Part shown: positions 43,937-56,222 of the stretch, piece by piece
Layout of the letters: each line of letters begins with the position of its first letter
How positions within the stretch are numbered: the first letter of the stretch is position 1
NCBI GenBank assembly: GCA_019426215.1
Contig: CM033394.1
Span: forward strand, 20,604,195-20,668,194
DNA length: 64,000 bases
Source: Buddleja alternifolia
Lineage: Eukaryota > Streptophyta > Magnoliopsida > Lamiales > Scrophulariaceae
Direction: 5' to 3'
Made by a program: the position numbers and the translations under genes
Notes under the pieces: model-generated
What the model saw: only the letters and a program-made list of their open reading frames with translations
Database searches by the model: none
What the model was told of the DNA's origin: nothing

Positions 43937-45510
43937 ATGTCCCCCAAACTGCTATCAAAATTGATGGAGAACACGATTCTCACTGGTCCCAATTACATAG
44001 AATGGCTCACAAAGCTGAGGATGGTCCTTAGCAATGAATCCATAGACGATGTGTTGGAAGTTGGTCGTCCTCCCATTCCTGAAAGAGAAGAGGGTGATGA
44101 AGTTCGCCTAGCTTGTTGGGATTGGTGTTGTGACAACCATAGAGCAAGAGTGTACATCTTAAGCTCCATGTGCCTTGAGTTGCAAAGGTCCCAAGACAAG
44201 ATGGACAATGCAAGAGAAATTATCCTTCGCTTGGATGAATTGTTTGGAGAACGCGGTAGGACCGCTAGATATTTCATAGCAAGGGATCTCTTCCGAACTA
44301 AGATGACTGAAGGTGAGGATGTAGGAGAACATGTTTTCAAAATGATGACCATGATAGAAAAACTAAAATCTTTAAACGTGTACATTGACCTACATCTCCA
44401 AGTTGACCTCATCCTACAGTCACTCCCCGATTCGTTCTATTACTTCCTCATAAACTTTGACATGAATGACATTGAGGATTCATTAGCTGGGCTTCTGGAA
44501 AAACTCAAAGTTGCTCAAAATCAAATAAGGGCGGACAAATGGAACAATTCAATGGCAGTTATTTTTCCAAATCCATTGGATGGACAAAGGAATAATAACA
44601 GCTATCTTAAAGTGGGAGCATCCAAAAGGACTTGCAACAAAGCACAACGAAGGAAGAATAAAAGGGCTAGAAATCAGGACATATGCTTATGTTGTGGTGA
44701 GCTAGGCCACTGGAGAAGAGACGTATTCTCTATTACCATTTTCTCCACTTCTTGGACTCTTGATTCAGGAGCTAATACTCATGTATGTTGTGTGAATCAG
44801 AATCTGGAACGAAGTAAAAAGCTGAGCCCTGATGAGGTGCACGTCAGAGTAGGCAGCGGGCAAAGCGTCGCAGCTACTGGAATTGGATCTACCTCATTAC
44901 TTTTACATTCTGGACATTTACTATTTTTGGATAATGTTTTAGTTTTGCCCAATGGGCTTAAAAATATTGTTTCAATTCCTGCTTTAGTTAAATATAGCTA
45001 TACTTTCCGTTTTATTAATGAACATTGCAATATTTGTTATGGTAATAAAATGGTGGGCTCTGCTTCTTTAGTAAATGGTTTGCATTACCTTAATGTCCAG
45101 AATGAGTGTTCTGTAAATACTATACAAAGGAAACGTAGTAGGCAGGGAATTAACCAAAGATTAATCTGGCATCTTAGACAATGCCATGCCGGCGAACACA
45201 AAATTCACAAAATGGAGAAAGATGGACTAATTGGTCCATTGGGATTAGATCCCCATCCTACTTGTGAATCTTGTCTCAAAGGCAAAATGGCTAGACACTC
45301 CTTCACAAGGACTTTTGAAAGAGCCTCACAAATCTTAGGTTTAGTGCATGCTGATGTTTGTGGACCATTTAGAGAAATGGCTCGTGGAGGTTTTCTTTAC
45401 TTCATCACATTCATTGATGACCATTCAGGATATGGTCTGGTGTACCTGATGAAGCATAAGTCTGAATCCACTGAAAAGTTCAAGGAATTCAAGGCTTTAG
45501 TAATCAAACT
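43937..45510 (+). pseudogene. gag-pol: Copia-5 gag, protease, pre-integrase, integrase start
   Basis: I place the start at ATG 43937 (MSPKLLSKLMENTILTGPNY) rather than upstream, because this aligns with gag starts of the sister copies. The gag core runs to about residue 200. The zinc knuckle (C-LC-C-GELG-H-WRRD) lacks its last Cys through a small deletion that fuses it to the protease segment; D-S-G is intact (TLDSGANTHV). The HHCC finger (WHLRQCHAGEHKIH ... PTCESCLKGKM) and first integrase Asp (HADVCGPF) follow. A small deletion near 45505 shifts the frame; the frame as read ends at 45598. Confidence 0.85.
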
Positions 45511-47024
45511 GGTCAACATACTAAAACTCTTCGATCTGATCGAGGAGGAGAATATATGGGCGACGAGTTTGATGTATACCTTAAAAAGAATGGTATAGTA
45601 TTACAGATCACATCTCCAGCGACACCACAGTTGAATGGAGTAGCAGAACAAAGGAATCGAACCTTGTTGGACATGGTTCAATCCATGCTCAGCTACACTA
45701 ACTTACCCATTTCACTGTGGGGTCATGCGTTGCTTACAGCTGTACACATTTTTAATAGATGTCCATCCAAGTCCATTCCTAAGACTCCATATGAGATATG
45801 GAGAAATAGGAAACCAAGTCTTAATCACAATTTGATTTGGGGATGTCCTGCTTATGTCAAAAAGATTAAAGTGGACAAGTTGGAGACTAGATCCATGAAA
45901 GGGCATTTCGTTGGTTATCCTAAGGATTTCATGGGATACCTCTTTTACCTGCATGATGATCAGAGGATCACCGTAGCTTTACAAGCCCATTTTCTTGAAG
46001 GCGGGTTCATTCAAGAAGGATGAGCAGGTAGAAAGATTGTTCTGGAAGAACAAAATGAAACCCCACTGGATACATCTACACAGGAAGTGAGAACCGAACC
46101 TTGTTTAACACAACCACAACTGTGAAGATCAAGTAGGGTACCTCAATCGCCTGAGAGGTATGGATACCTGTTACAAAGGGAGCTTAGTCTCCATTCTGTA
46201 ATGGAGGAGGGTCATGGAGATGATCCCACCAGTTATGATCAAGCGATGGTGGATGTGGATGCTACAAGATGGCGTGAAGCTATGCAAACTGAGATCGATT
46301 CGATGCATTCAAACCAAGTCTGGAAACTTGTGGATTGGCCTGATGGGGTAAAACCAATTGGCTGTAAATGGATTTACAAGAGAAAGATTGGTGTTGATGG
46401 CAAGGTTGACACCTATAAAGCCAGGCTAGTGGCGAAAGGGTACAGTAAAAAAGAAGGAATTGACTACCAAGAAACATTTTCTCCAGTGGCTATGATCAAA
46501 TCAATAAGGATTCTACTTGCAATAGCAGCTCACCTAAACTATGAGATATGGCAAATGGATGTCAAAACTACTTTTCTGAATGGATTCCTAGCAGAGGATA
46601 TATATATGGAACAGCCTAAAAGTTTTGTATCCGAGGACGATATTCATAAGATGTGTAAGCTTGAGAGATCCATTTATGGACTCAAGCAAGCATCTCGTAG
46701 CTGGAATCTATGTTTTGAAGAGGCTGTCAAAGGATTTGACTTCATCAAGAATGAAGATGAGTCATTTGTTTACAAGAAGGTTAGTGGGAGCAAGATAACA
46801 TTCCTTGTGTTATATGTAGATGACATATTACTCATAGGGAATGATATATAAATGCTCACCACTGTTAAGAAGTGGCTTTCGAGTACTTTCTACATGAAAG
46901 ACTTGGGAGAGGCAACCTGTATTCTAGGGATTCTAATCCACAGAGATCGAACAAATAGAATGATAGGGCTCTCTCACGCCCTTTACTTACAAAAGGTCCT
47001 AAAGAGATGTAGGATGGAGGATTC
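45511..47024 (+). pseudogene. pol: Copia-5 integrase remainder and reverse transcriptase, first part
   Basis: In the shifted frame, [11 protein letters not shown] (second Asp) and QLNGVAEQRN (Glu) are present; the frame ends at TGA 46021-46023. After another TGA near 46123, RT is open 46201-46851 with WQMDVKTTFLNG and catalytic YVDDILL near 46818. TAA 46849-46851 then breaks GNDI. RT continues (LSSTFYMKDLGEAT) to the Sire-D insertion within codons for M-E-D-S. Confidence 0.85.
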
Positions 47025-48594
47025 TGTTAGGAATTTCATGTTAGATATTTTGATGATGACAATTAGGAATTTATGTTAGACCCCAAAATATGTAAGTTTG
47101 TTTTTAGAAGAAATCATGTATAAGCTTTGAAGCGTTAGATTTGTAATAGGCTTTATAGGCTTCGTTTTGTGTTTATTCTAGATTGTTAGGCTAAGTAGTC
47201 TTAGGCTGAGCGTCTGATGAATTTTGAGTGTCTATCAGCAGTAATGTTTGAAGACTCAAGCGCCTGAAGTCTGAATGAAGATGAAGTTTCCAAGCGTCTC
47301 AATGACCAGCTATATCAAGCGTCATCTTATAGGACAGAAGTAATTCAAGAATGGATAAGCGTCTATCAATGATGGATTTCACCTGAATTTATTTCCAAGT
47401 CCAGAAGGAGTTTAATGCAAATATTCTCAGTGCATTAAGTGCCAACGGGCATTTAATTCAAATGCATTAAATGCTGATAAGAGCATTAAATGTGATAAGC
47501 ACTTTTAGACGTACGGAGAAGCCACCCTATTGGACTATCAACTATTCACAGACTGCAGCAACAACTTTTGTGCAGCAGATTTTCAGGAAAAAAGACAAAA
47601 GTGGTCCTTTCGCGGAAGTGAGAAACACACGCCTGTGCATGTGTCAAACGGACATTTTTTCCAAGAATGCCTATAAATAGGACTTCAACAACAAGCCAAA
47701 AAGATCGATCCACTCCAAGCAAAATTGTTGTTGCATTGAGATCTCATTCCTTAAAATCTCAGAAAAGCCAGAATATTCAAGCAAGCATTCTCCTTGGTTT
47801 TCTTCAATTTCTGAGACAGTCAACCAAATATCTCAAATATTCTTTTCGAAGAAACCTACACTACTATTGAGATATTCCCAGTTGTTTGAACTTTATCAAA
47901 ATCAAACAAATCGTTTAGAAAAACCTCATCCAAGCCTCGCGATCTGTGTGAAGTCGAAGTTGGATACTTGCATTATTTCTGGGTGAAAGAAGCAAGGGGA
48001 TAGAAGTGATCTGGAGCAGAAATTTGTGTGATCAAAGAGCTCAAATCATCAACATCCATCTCTCCCTAATTTGTAGAAGTTTCTGTGTGATTCTTTGAGA
48101 ACCATCTTCGTGGATTGCCTCCGAGTGTTCAAGGAGAAGAAGGACGTAGTTGGGATTACACCACCCAACGAACCTTACAAATATCGTGTTCTTTACTTTA
48201 CAGTCATTCTTCATATTATTATATCTTTGTATAAATCTGTTAAGTAAAACTCAAGTGAACGCTAAGCAACTAAAACACTTTCTGTGACGCTAAAAGCTTT
48301 CAAAAAGGAAGACTCCAAAATCATTCCGTTGTGCTAACACTGATCAAAGAACTGAACGCTTAAACCTATTTGGTTAAAGTATTCAAATCTTGAATTCTAA
48401 GTTAACTTTCTAAAAATAGTCTTCATTAGACGCTCAAGCAAAGCGTCTATATTTCAAGTAAACGCTTAGTCGAGCATCTACGCTTCAAGCGTCCAAAACA
48501 TTTTAATATGAATCTTTTTGAAGTCAAAAAAGATTTCAAGGTCTATTCAACCCCCCCCCCTCTAGACCCTTTCGTATGCCACTTGGGACCAACA
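47025..48594 (+). mobile_element. Sire-D: solo LTR inside Copia-5 reverse transcriptase
   Basis: TGTTAGGAATTTCATG to GGGACCAACA, 1570 bp, homologous to the Sire LTRs but in plus orientation. It is flanked by gattc (47020-47024 and 48595-48599). No internal region is left, so recombination between the two LTRs removed it. TATA-like CTATAAATAG at 47671-47680; C-run hairpin at 48540-48568. Confidence 0.92.
47671..47680 (+). promoter_or_regulatory. TATA-like box of Sire-D LTR
   Basis: CTATAAATAG, the same sequence and relative place as in the other Sire LTRs. Confidence 0.6.
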
Positions 48595-49373
48595 GATTCT
48601 AAGAAAGGGTTCCTACCAATGACGCATGGAGTACATCTCTCGAAATCTATGTGTCCTCAAAGTGAGGAAGATAGAAAATAAATGAGCAATGTACCTTATG
48701 CATCTGCAGTGGGTAGCCTGATGTACGGAATGTTGTGTACTAGACCTGCCATTGCTTATGCAGTAAGCGTTGTTAGTCGATTTCAAGCAAACACGGGCAA
48801 GGAACATTGGATAGCTGTGAAGAATATCCTAAAGTATCTGAAGAGAACAAAGGATATGATTCTCATCTATGGGAGTGGTACCTGAGAGTGGACGGGTACA
48901 TTGACTCGGATTTTCAATTAGATGTCGATGACCAAAAATCCACCTCAGGATTCGTATTCACCCTCAACGGTGGGGCGGTGACTTAGAAAAGTTCCAAGCA
49001 AAGCACAACCACGGACTCCACGACAGAGGCTGAATACATAGCTGCCTCTGAGGCAGCTAAAGAGTTTTCTTGGCTTAGGAAGTTCATATAAGAACTTCAA
49101 GTGGTTCCAAGCATAAAGCTCTCGTTGCTACTTTATCGTGACAACACCGGAGCAATAGCGCAAGCGAAGGAACCTAGGTCTCACAACAAGTCCAAACACA
49201 TCGAGAGGAGATATCACATCATAAGAGAGATAGTTGCACGAGGAGAAATATCTGTTCAGAAAATAGCCTCAGCTGACAATGTTGTTGACCCATTGACCAA
49301 GCCATTGGCACAGGCGGTGCTAGAAAAACATCTGGAAGGGATGGGTATGATATACCATAGCAAATGGAATTAA
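48595..49373 (+). pseudogene. pol: Copia-5 reverse transcriptase end and RNase H
   Basis: It resumes after Sire-D with KKGFLPMTHG, a TAA at about 48678, then [17 protein letters not shown] and RFQANTGKEHW. A frameshift near 48882 follows. RNase H holds TAG 48984-48986 in place of a conserved Trp, DSTTEAEYIAASEAAKE, a stop near 49088, and YRDNTGAIAQAKEPRSHNKS to the natural stop at 49371-49373. Confidence 0.84.
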
Positions 49374-49377
49374 GTGC

Positions 49378-49388
49378 AAGTGGGAGAT
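49378..49388 (+). other. Copia-5 polypurine tract
   Basis: AAGTGGGAGAT lies directly before the 3' LTR; the same tract precedes LTR2 (23847-23857) and LTR3 (27368-27378) of Copia-4. Confidence 0.75.
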
Positions 49389-51013
49389 TGTTAGTGTGTA
49401 TGCCCTCAAATGCCATAAAGAGGATAGTTTTATAGGGCATTGATTTGTAACTAAACAACATCTTTTCGTAATATAAGGCATTATCTTGTTGTTTTCTTAT
49501 AGGCATTTGTAAGGTTTTAATAAACAACGTAAAGTCGTTGATAATAAGGAAAACCTTCTACTTCTTATGGGTAAGGAAGAATGGCACTAGAAGAGTTTGA
49601 TGCTTATTATCTAAAACTGGTTCGCAAGTCAAAGAGAGTATTGATCTGACATCAATACTGGATAATGACTTGTATGATATAAGTTTTGACAGAGAAAGTG
49701 CCAGTTAATCACTATGGGAATGGTAATGGGAATTTATGTCATAGACATCTCAGTTAGACTGATATGTTTGAACACGGCTCGCATCAGTTTCGTCACATGG
49801 GTTTTCACTCACTGACAGTTAATGATGAAATTGATAAGTTGTGATAGGTACGCGTGAACCTAAGACCTAAGGAATGAAGTTGAAGATGTACTTGTGACAT
49901 CAAGTCTGTCATTAGAGTAGTTAGATCCAATTCACCCGTTGGTGGGATCGACCTCAAAGTGCAGCTTGATGGGCAAGTACCAGTCTTAACTGATTAGCAA
50001 AATGGGATTTATTCTCTCATAAGTGGATGAGCTAAATATCCTATGCAGTCATGAATGAGTGAGGTCAAAAGACTTTGGCCAAAGCATAAAGAGATACTCA
50101 TGTTAGACATGAAGGTACACTCACTGACCTCGATTCATTATGAGCTAAGCATATGGTCAAGTCCTATGAGTTTGACTAAACCATGACTCTCACTTGACTG
50201 GGATATATGAATAAAAGGTTTATACTCGTATGGTATTCACAGCGTAAAAGTTTGGAATGATCTTATTCATTCGTTCTCAATTAAGATACGATGTGAGCCA
50301 CATGACTGGCTAGGTGTTTCTCACATTTTTTTGGTTTCCTCCTAATTGTCTTTTGAGACGAACCTAAAAAGTCGTGCTTAAAGGAATGGCAAAAGGAAAA
50401 ATCATGGAATTGACTTGAGAGAATTTTTAGTATTGAATATCGAAACTAATTAATTAATTAATCATTGGATGATCTTATTAATTAATTAAGTTGACATGTT
50501 AATTAATTTCTTGGAGAAAATTAATTATAGAGTTAACATGGATTTAATTAATTATTTGATTAATTTATTTATTGGATAAATAATATTAATTAAATAAATA
50601 ATTAATCAATTAAAAATTGACTAAGCCTAGGACTTAGAAAAGCCCAAGGTGGGCATCCAGTTTATTAGGTTATTTGTTTTTCTAAAGTAGTATAAATATA
50701 CTACTTAGTGAAAAATTAAAGTAAGCCTCCAATATTACTTTCTCTCCAAGTCAAACTCTCCACTCTCTCTATCTCTCTCTCTAGCCGTCTCTGAGGAAAA
50801 ACAAGGAGGGGATTTTTTGTTTTGATTCCGGCATGGTGATTTAGAGACGGTGACAAATTTGCTGTTTAAGAAAGGATCGCGAAAGCTGGTTCAGAATTTA
50901 ACATACGAGAAGAAAGGTACATGAATTCTAAACCCAATTTGAATATGCGAAATCGAGATGAACCACTTGGGATTTTATTTTTTCCGCTGCGTTTTATTGC
51001 TATAAACCCAACA
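49389..51013 (+). repeat. Copia-5 3' LTR
   Basis: TGTTAGTGTGTATGCC to AACCCAACA, 1625 bp, collinear with the 5' LTR. Differences are scattered substitutions and a contracted CT run. Confidence 0.9.
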
Positions 51014-51018
51014 CCTCC

Positions 51019-51228
51019 AACATAATATACATCACTTATCATGACGTTCCCCCTACGCATGATACCTATACCTTTGGTTTTACCTTTGGAGTTATCACCG
51101 AATATAACTTGAAGACCATTGATTGCATGATAGTTGATCAAGAGATCCTTTGAGCCTGTCATGTGCCTTGACGACCCACTATCGATGTACCAAATTGATG
51201 TATCATTGCTGGCTATAGGTACCTGCAT
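51019..51228 (-). pseudogene. pol: Sire-C pol N-terminus (protease), cut by Copia-5
   Basis: ATG 51228 opens MQVPIASNDTSIWYIDSGSS with the protease D-S-G. The frame reaches the Copia-5 target site after DVYYV and resumes at 38354. As in Sire-A, the codon just before this ATG is a stop (TAA). Confidence 0.85.
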
Positions 51229-51241
51229 TTAAAGGGCAGTT

Positions 51242-53427
51242 CTAATTCTTTTTAGGTACCCATTTTGACTTGGGTCCTTCAACATTAGTAGTGTTAGTCT
51301 TAATTAAGACTTTTGGAACCCATATTTGCCTTGTCTTCATTACGGGAGGACTAGCCTTTCCGGGTTTCGGTTTGTGTTGTGTGTGCTTCTTAGGTGTATA
51401 ATAATATCCTTGATCATAATAATAATCATAGTCATAATCATAATCATAATCATCATAGTATCGATAATATGATCTAGATCTCGGAAGATATTGACACTTT
51501 TATTTCTTCGGCACTGGCTTAGGAGTCGCTTTTGGCAATTAACGCTTAGCGTTTGATTCACTTGTGGAAGGTTTCTCCTTAGCCTTTTGAGCGTTTGGAT
51601 AGACCTTCTTTTGTGAATCATTCACTCTCGTCTTCTCCTTATTGCCTAAGTTGGCTTTGACCTTCTCATTTAGCCTCTTACCATTGTCTCTTGGTTCATT
51701 CAGCGTTTAACTATTTGAACTCTTCTCAACAAAGGCTACACCTTTTCCTTTCTTGGTTACCGTAACCTTAGACGCTTTTGATTTATGACCAAATTTGTCA
51801 CAATCTAAACCGATTTTTTCACCAAAAAGTCAGGTTACCTCAGTCACATTGTCTAACTTTCTTGAAGCTTTTGATAATGATGAGACAAGTTGTTCTGATT
51901 TGGCAAGTCTAGTGATCAGCTCAACTTCTCTCTTGACTACCATATCAAGATCACTTTTCAACTGACCAATCTCTGCCTCAAGCGATTTGTTTTTCTCAAT
52001 GAACTGTTGCTGAACTAGCAACTCAACTTTGAGCATCACATTATCACTTTTAATCGCTGAGATCTCATCAGTGTGTTCTTGATATAGTCTGGCGGCACCT
52101 TGGCAATCTTTGTAATATTCATTAACTTTGTCAAGTAATTCTTCATAAGAAAGAGGATGAGATAGTTCAGTGGATACCTCAGATAGTGAGTCATCTGACG
52201 CTTCTTCATCTCTCGCCATGAGACAAATTAGCACTGGCTCACTAGATGGCTCATCATCGCTGCTTTCATCTGAAGATTCCAAATCCTCTTCAGGTGCGGA
52301 GAATGACTCAGATTCCGCTAGCAAACTTTGTTGACGAAGGTTGCTCCTAAATTGGTTTCTATCCGCATGATCTTGCCTTGTGGACTTAGATACATTTGGA
52401 TAAGGGCAATTTACCTGGTGGTGCCCTGGTTTCCTGGAATTGTAACGAAGATTAGTTCTCATTTTTTGTTCAGTTGTGAAACTTTTGGAAACTACTGGCG
52501 CTGAGAGGCTCTGATTCTGATTTGGAGATGGAGGCACTTGATATTGAACTAACGCTAGAGCTGAGGCGCAGAATACACTGCCACTGGTTCAGGGGGAGCG
52601 GTTTGCAATGAGGTCTTTCCATTAGAATTTTTCTTTTCATATCTTAGAAATTTCTTGAATTTCCTGACCAATAAAGTCATTTCTTTTTCCTCATTTGATT
52701 ATGTCGCTTTCACTTCACTGACTATTTTTCCCTTACTTTTGGTAGTTGCAATTAAAGCTCCTGATTCAATCGCTGAAGCCGATGTATCGCTGCCTCACCC
52801 AATTCAAATTCAAAAGCCCTTAGCTCCAAAAACACATATTCTGGAGTTAATGTCCAACATTTGAGATTCTCTCATTGCTACAGTCTTTATCAAATACTTA
52901 CTTGGAAGACTTCTAAAAATCTTATTGGTCAACTCCTTATCTAATGACGCTAACTCTGTAATAAGTGAAGTAAACCTCGCATCTAATTGATCTAGCGTCT
53001 CGCTGGGCTGCATCTTGAAATGCTCAAATTTCTACATGGCCATGGAGAGCTTGTTCTTCATCTATGCAGATCCTTTACACACGGAGGCCAACTTAACCCA
53101 AATTTCCTTTGAAGTCTTACATAGCTTGATTTTGTTGAACAATCCCTCATTGTCTATCAACGCTGAGTAGAGAGAGCGTCGCCCAACATTATCAAGATTC
53201 GCTCTTCTTCGATCACATAACGTCCATTCTACTTTTGGCTTCTCGACATAACCATCTGGAGTTGCTTCATCCGCTCCAGAGGCTCAAGTTATAACTTTCA
53301 TAGTCTGAATAGGGCAATCTGAAAATACATCACACATCTCATTATCACATGAACATAAATAAGTAAAGGCTCTAAGTTTCCACGAATCATAATTTGACTC
53401 AACTAACTTAGGCATCTTAGTAAAAGC
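51242..53427 (-). pseudogene. gag: Sire-C gag
   Basis: The start codon expected at about 53428 has changed (TAG GCT TTT where Sire-A has ATG GCT TTT). The UBN2 region (53400-52810) is broken by several stops. Frame 52537-51830 carries the knuckle region, where the first two Cys are lost (LRYNSRKPGHHQVNC), then the acidic and coiled-coil parts. Frame 51621-51340 is an off-frame reading of the Tyr-rich tail. Gag ends with TAG at 51242-51244, 13 nt from the pol ATG. Confidence 0.82.
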
Positions 53428-53539
53428 CTAATATGAGTTTTTTTTTAAAATAAAGCTACTAAGTTTAAAAAAATGGATCTAAACAAGCAGTTATGCTCGA
53501 AAACGCTTTGGTTTCTACTTCAACTGCTCTGATACCATT
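53428..53539 (-). other. Sire-C leader and primer-binding site
   Basis: Minus strand TGGTATCAGAGCAGTTG (53537 to 53521), two bases inside the LTR; about 0.1 kb of leader. Confidence 0.83.
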
Positions 53540-55029
53540 TAGTGGTCCCAAGTGGCATACGAAAAGGTCTAGAAGAGGGGGTTGAATAGACCCTGAAGTC
53601 TTTTTCGACTTCAAAAAATACGTATCACTTTTAAGAGTTTGAACGCTTGGTAAGCAAAGCGCTAGGTCAGAAGCGAAAGATAAGATAACTTAGACTTAAT
53701 GATTTTGGCAGTTACCAAAGTAGGGTAATGCTTAAATCTCTTAATCAGGGTTAGCACATCAGAATAGTTTTTGAGCTTAGCATTCTTCTAGTCAAATAGT
53801 CGCTTAACCGTTTTTAAAGCCTTTTGAAGGATATGATGTGAATAGTAAACTAAAGCAATAAAACAGTAAAATGACACAAGATATGTATGGTTCACTGGGT
53901 GATGTAATCCCAGCTACGTCCTTCTTCTCCTTTACACTTGGAGGAAATCCACTAAGATGATAATCGAAGGATCATACAGAGGCTTCTACAAAATAGAGGA
54001 TAAGAAAGATGATCTTGAACTCCTTGATCACACAGACTTCAGCTCCAATGAATATCTTCTTCAACAAGCTTCTCTCACACAAAAATGCTGCTTGTAGATC
54101 AACAACTTTCTCACGCAGATGAAAGAGGTTGAGGGTTTTCGTCACAGGTTTGTTTGATTTTGAGAAGTTCAAACAACTTGGGATATCTCAATAAGCGTGT
54201 AGGGTTCTTCTATTAATATGTTTGAGATATCAGTCACTGTCTTTGGAATGTATTTGAAAAGCTTGAAAGATTTTGGCTAAGGAGTTTATAAACTTTTTGT
54301 AACGATATTTCAGCAAACTTTTGATCTTTTTCTTGTGCATGTACGTGTGTTTTTAGGGTGTGCCGAAGGGTACTATTTATAGAGATTTCTTGGGATTTGT
54401 CCGTTGGACACATGCAGGCGCGTGTCTCTCACGCAGCGTGTAAATAGCCTTTTATCTGACATTCCTAAATTTCTGCTGTTACTGATTGGACATTAGCAAA
54501 CTTTGAACTCTAAATTCTGGCAGTCTAGTCAAAAGGGGGCTTGTCCACAACTCATAATGTCTTATCACATTTAATGCGCTTATCAGGCATTTAATGCATT
54601 TTGAATTTATTTCCCATTGGAAATAAATGTCCATTGATGATTGCATTTAAGTTCTTCATGACTTGAGGATTTATTTCAGGTGAATCTGATCCTTGATCGC
54701 TTAAATGTTTTGAGCGCTTGATTCAATGTCCCTGAAAAAGTCCTTTAGCATTTGACAGAAGCTTAAGACAAATCTTCATCTTCACTTGACTTCAGACGCT
54801 GATCTTCACCTTCATCTATGACAGACTCACCTAGAATTCTATCAGCGACTTGGTATCTAATACTTAGTCTAAAATCTATAAAGATAAAAATTACAAGCCT
54901 AACAAATTAATAAAGTTTCAAATGCTTATACAAGTATTCTATGAAAGCATAAACTTACATTCTTTTGGGGTCTAACATAAAATCCTATTCTTGTCATCAT
55001 CAAAACGTCGAACATGAAATTTCCTAACA
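53540..55029 (-). repeat. Sire-C 5' LTR
   Basis: TAGTGGTCCC (TG decayed to TA) to TTTCCTAACA on the plus strand, 1490 bp. TATA-like box at 54373-54381. It shows the empty site for the miniature element present in the 3' LTR. Confidence 0.88.
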
Positions 55030-56222
55030 AGTATTAAACAAATAAGTCCCGACTAATCAAGAGGGAGCTTCTACTCCACAATGGTTAGAGGAGAAGGAAA
55101 CTAGAAGTATCGTTTCCTTGTTTACTTAAACTAGAGTTCGCAAGTCGACGAGTCTTAATTGGGCATTAAGACCATACTTATATGATGCATGCTTTGACAA
55201 GGAGTGTCAGTCGGTCACTTTGGATGGTGGGAGTTTGGTCATAGATATATCAAAGGAATTGATATATTCAAACACGGCTCACTGTAAATCAATCACATGT
55301 CTAATTACTCTTTGACTGTCAATGATTGAACTACTGATCATGGTAGTATACGTGAGCCTTAGACTTGAGGATTCACGAGGGTTGGACATGTGACACTGAA
55401 CGAGTTATTAGAGTAGTTAGATTCAATTCAACCTTTGGTGGGATCAACCTCGAAGTGCGGTTCAGAAGGACAAGTGGTAATTGTTCGGTGATTGCCAATA
55501 GGGGATTCACTGTCTCAGGTAGTAACGAGTTAACGTCCTGTGGATCGTAAGTAAATGAAATTATAAGTTTTTGGCCAAAGCAGGAGAACTAGCTCATGTA
55601 TAATACATAAGGGTAGTTCAGTAATTTTACCTTACTATGATTGAGCGATGAAAATTCTTTCGTTGTCAAATATATAAAATAGGTTAAATTCTATTTGATG
55701 AGCAAATTAATTTATTTGATTAATTGGATTAATGAAAACAAATCAATAATAAATAATTAGATGCATTTATAATGAACACATTAATTTATTTGATTAATTA
55801 GATTAATGGAAATAAATTACTTATAATAAATAAATTGACTTATTTATTATACTCATCCTTTTATTAAATAATTAGATTATTTAATTTAGATGATTATTAA
55901 TTAGTATTATATTTTTATTGGATTAAAATATGTTGGACCTAATTAATAATTGGATTAAGTTGAAAGTCAACTTAGCCCAACAAAGATGAGAGAGACGTGT
56001 GTTTTAGGCGTTGGATGGGCTCAAGAAATTAGTTAATTCCAAACTCATCACTCCTTATAAATACCTAAGTCACTGGTTCAAGAAAACCTAACTCTCACAA
56101 TTGACTTGACAGCAAAAAAAGAAGAAGAGAAAAATCTCTCTCCTCCCCTTACTGTAGCCGTCGACCTTAGAGGTGCACAAGGTGGTGGATTTTTTTTCAA
56201 GCTTATTCCAGCATGATATCTA
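55030..56222 (+). repeat. Copia-4 LTR3, right piece
   Basis: It resumes with the agtat duplication and follows LTR1 from 'attgaacaaa' to 'gatatcta'. A gap of about 250 bp relative to LTR1 (around 55640) removes the segment with 'cactcgattggga'. It is cut by Copia-6 at atcta (56218-56222). TATAAATA near 56057. Confidence 0.83.

Larger units (their letters stand above)
38360..51013 (+). mobile_element. Copia-5: complete long-leader copia element
   Basis: LTRs 38360-40001 and 49389-51013 are flanked by cctcc on both sides (38355-38359 and 51014-51018), and the flanks rejoin into Sire-C pol exactly as in uninterrupted Sire-A. Plus strand: LTR, primer site, leader carrying X1, gag, protease, integrase, RT carrying Sire-D, RNase H, purine tract, LTR. 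By eye the first 180 bp of the two LTRs differ at about one base in twenty, so the insertion is not very recent. Confidence 0.92.
27514..55029 (-). mobile_element. Sire-C: complete Sirevirus-type element with accessory gene
   Basis: Two LTRs (27514-29584 and 53540-55029) are flanked by the identical 5-bp duplication agtat (27509-27513 and 55030-55034), and joining the flanks restores a continuous Copia-4 LTR. On the minus strand: 5' LTR, primer site, gag, pol, a spacer, an accessory gene (34189 to 29833), a purine tract and the 3' LTR. Copia-5 (38360-51013) interrupts the protease region. Without later insertions the element is about 14 kb, long for copia; the accessory region accounts for much of that. 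Confidence 0.9.

Noticed and set aside
47471..47870. Two open frames inside the Sire-D LTR
   Set aside because: They sit in an LTR with no matching frame in the other Sire LTRs.
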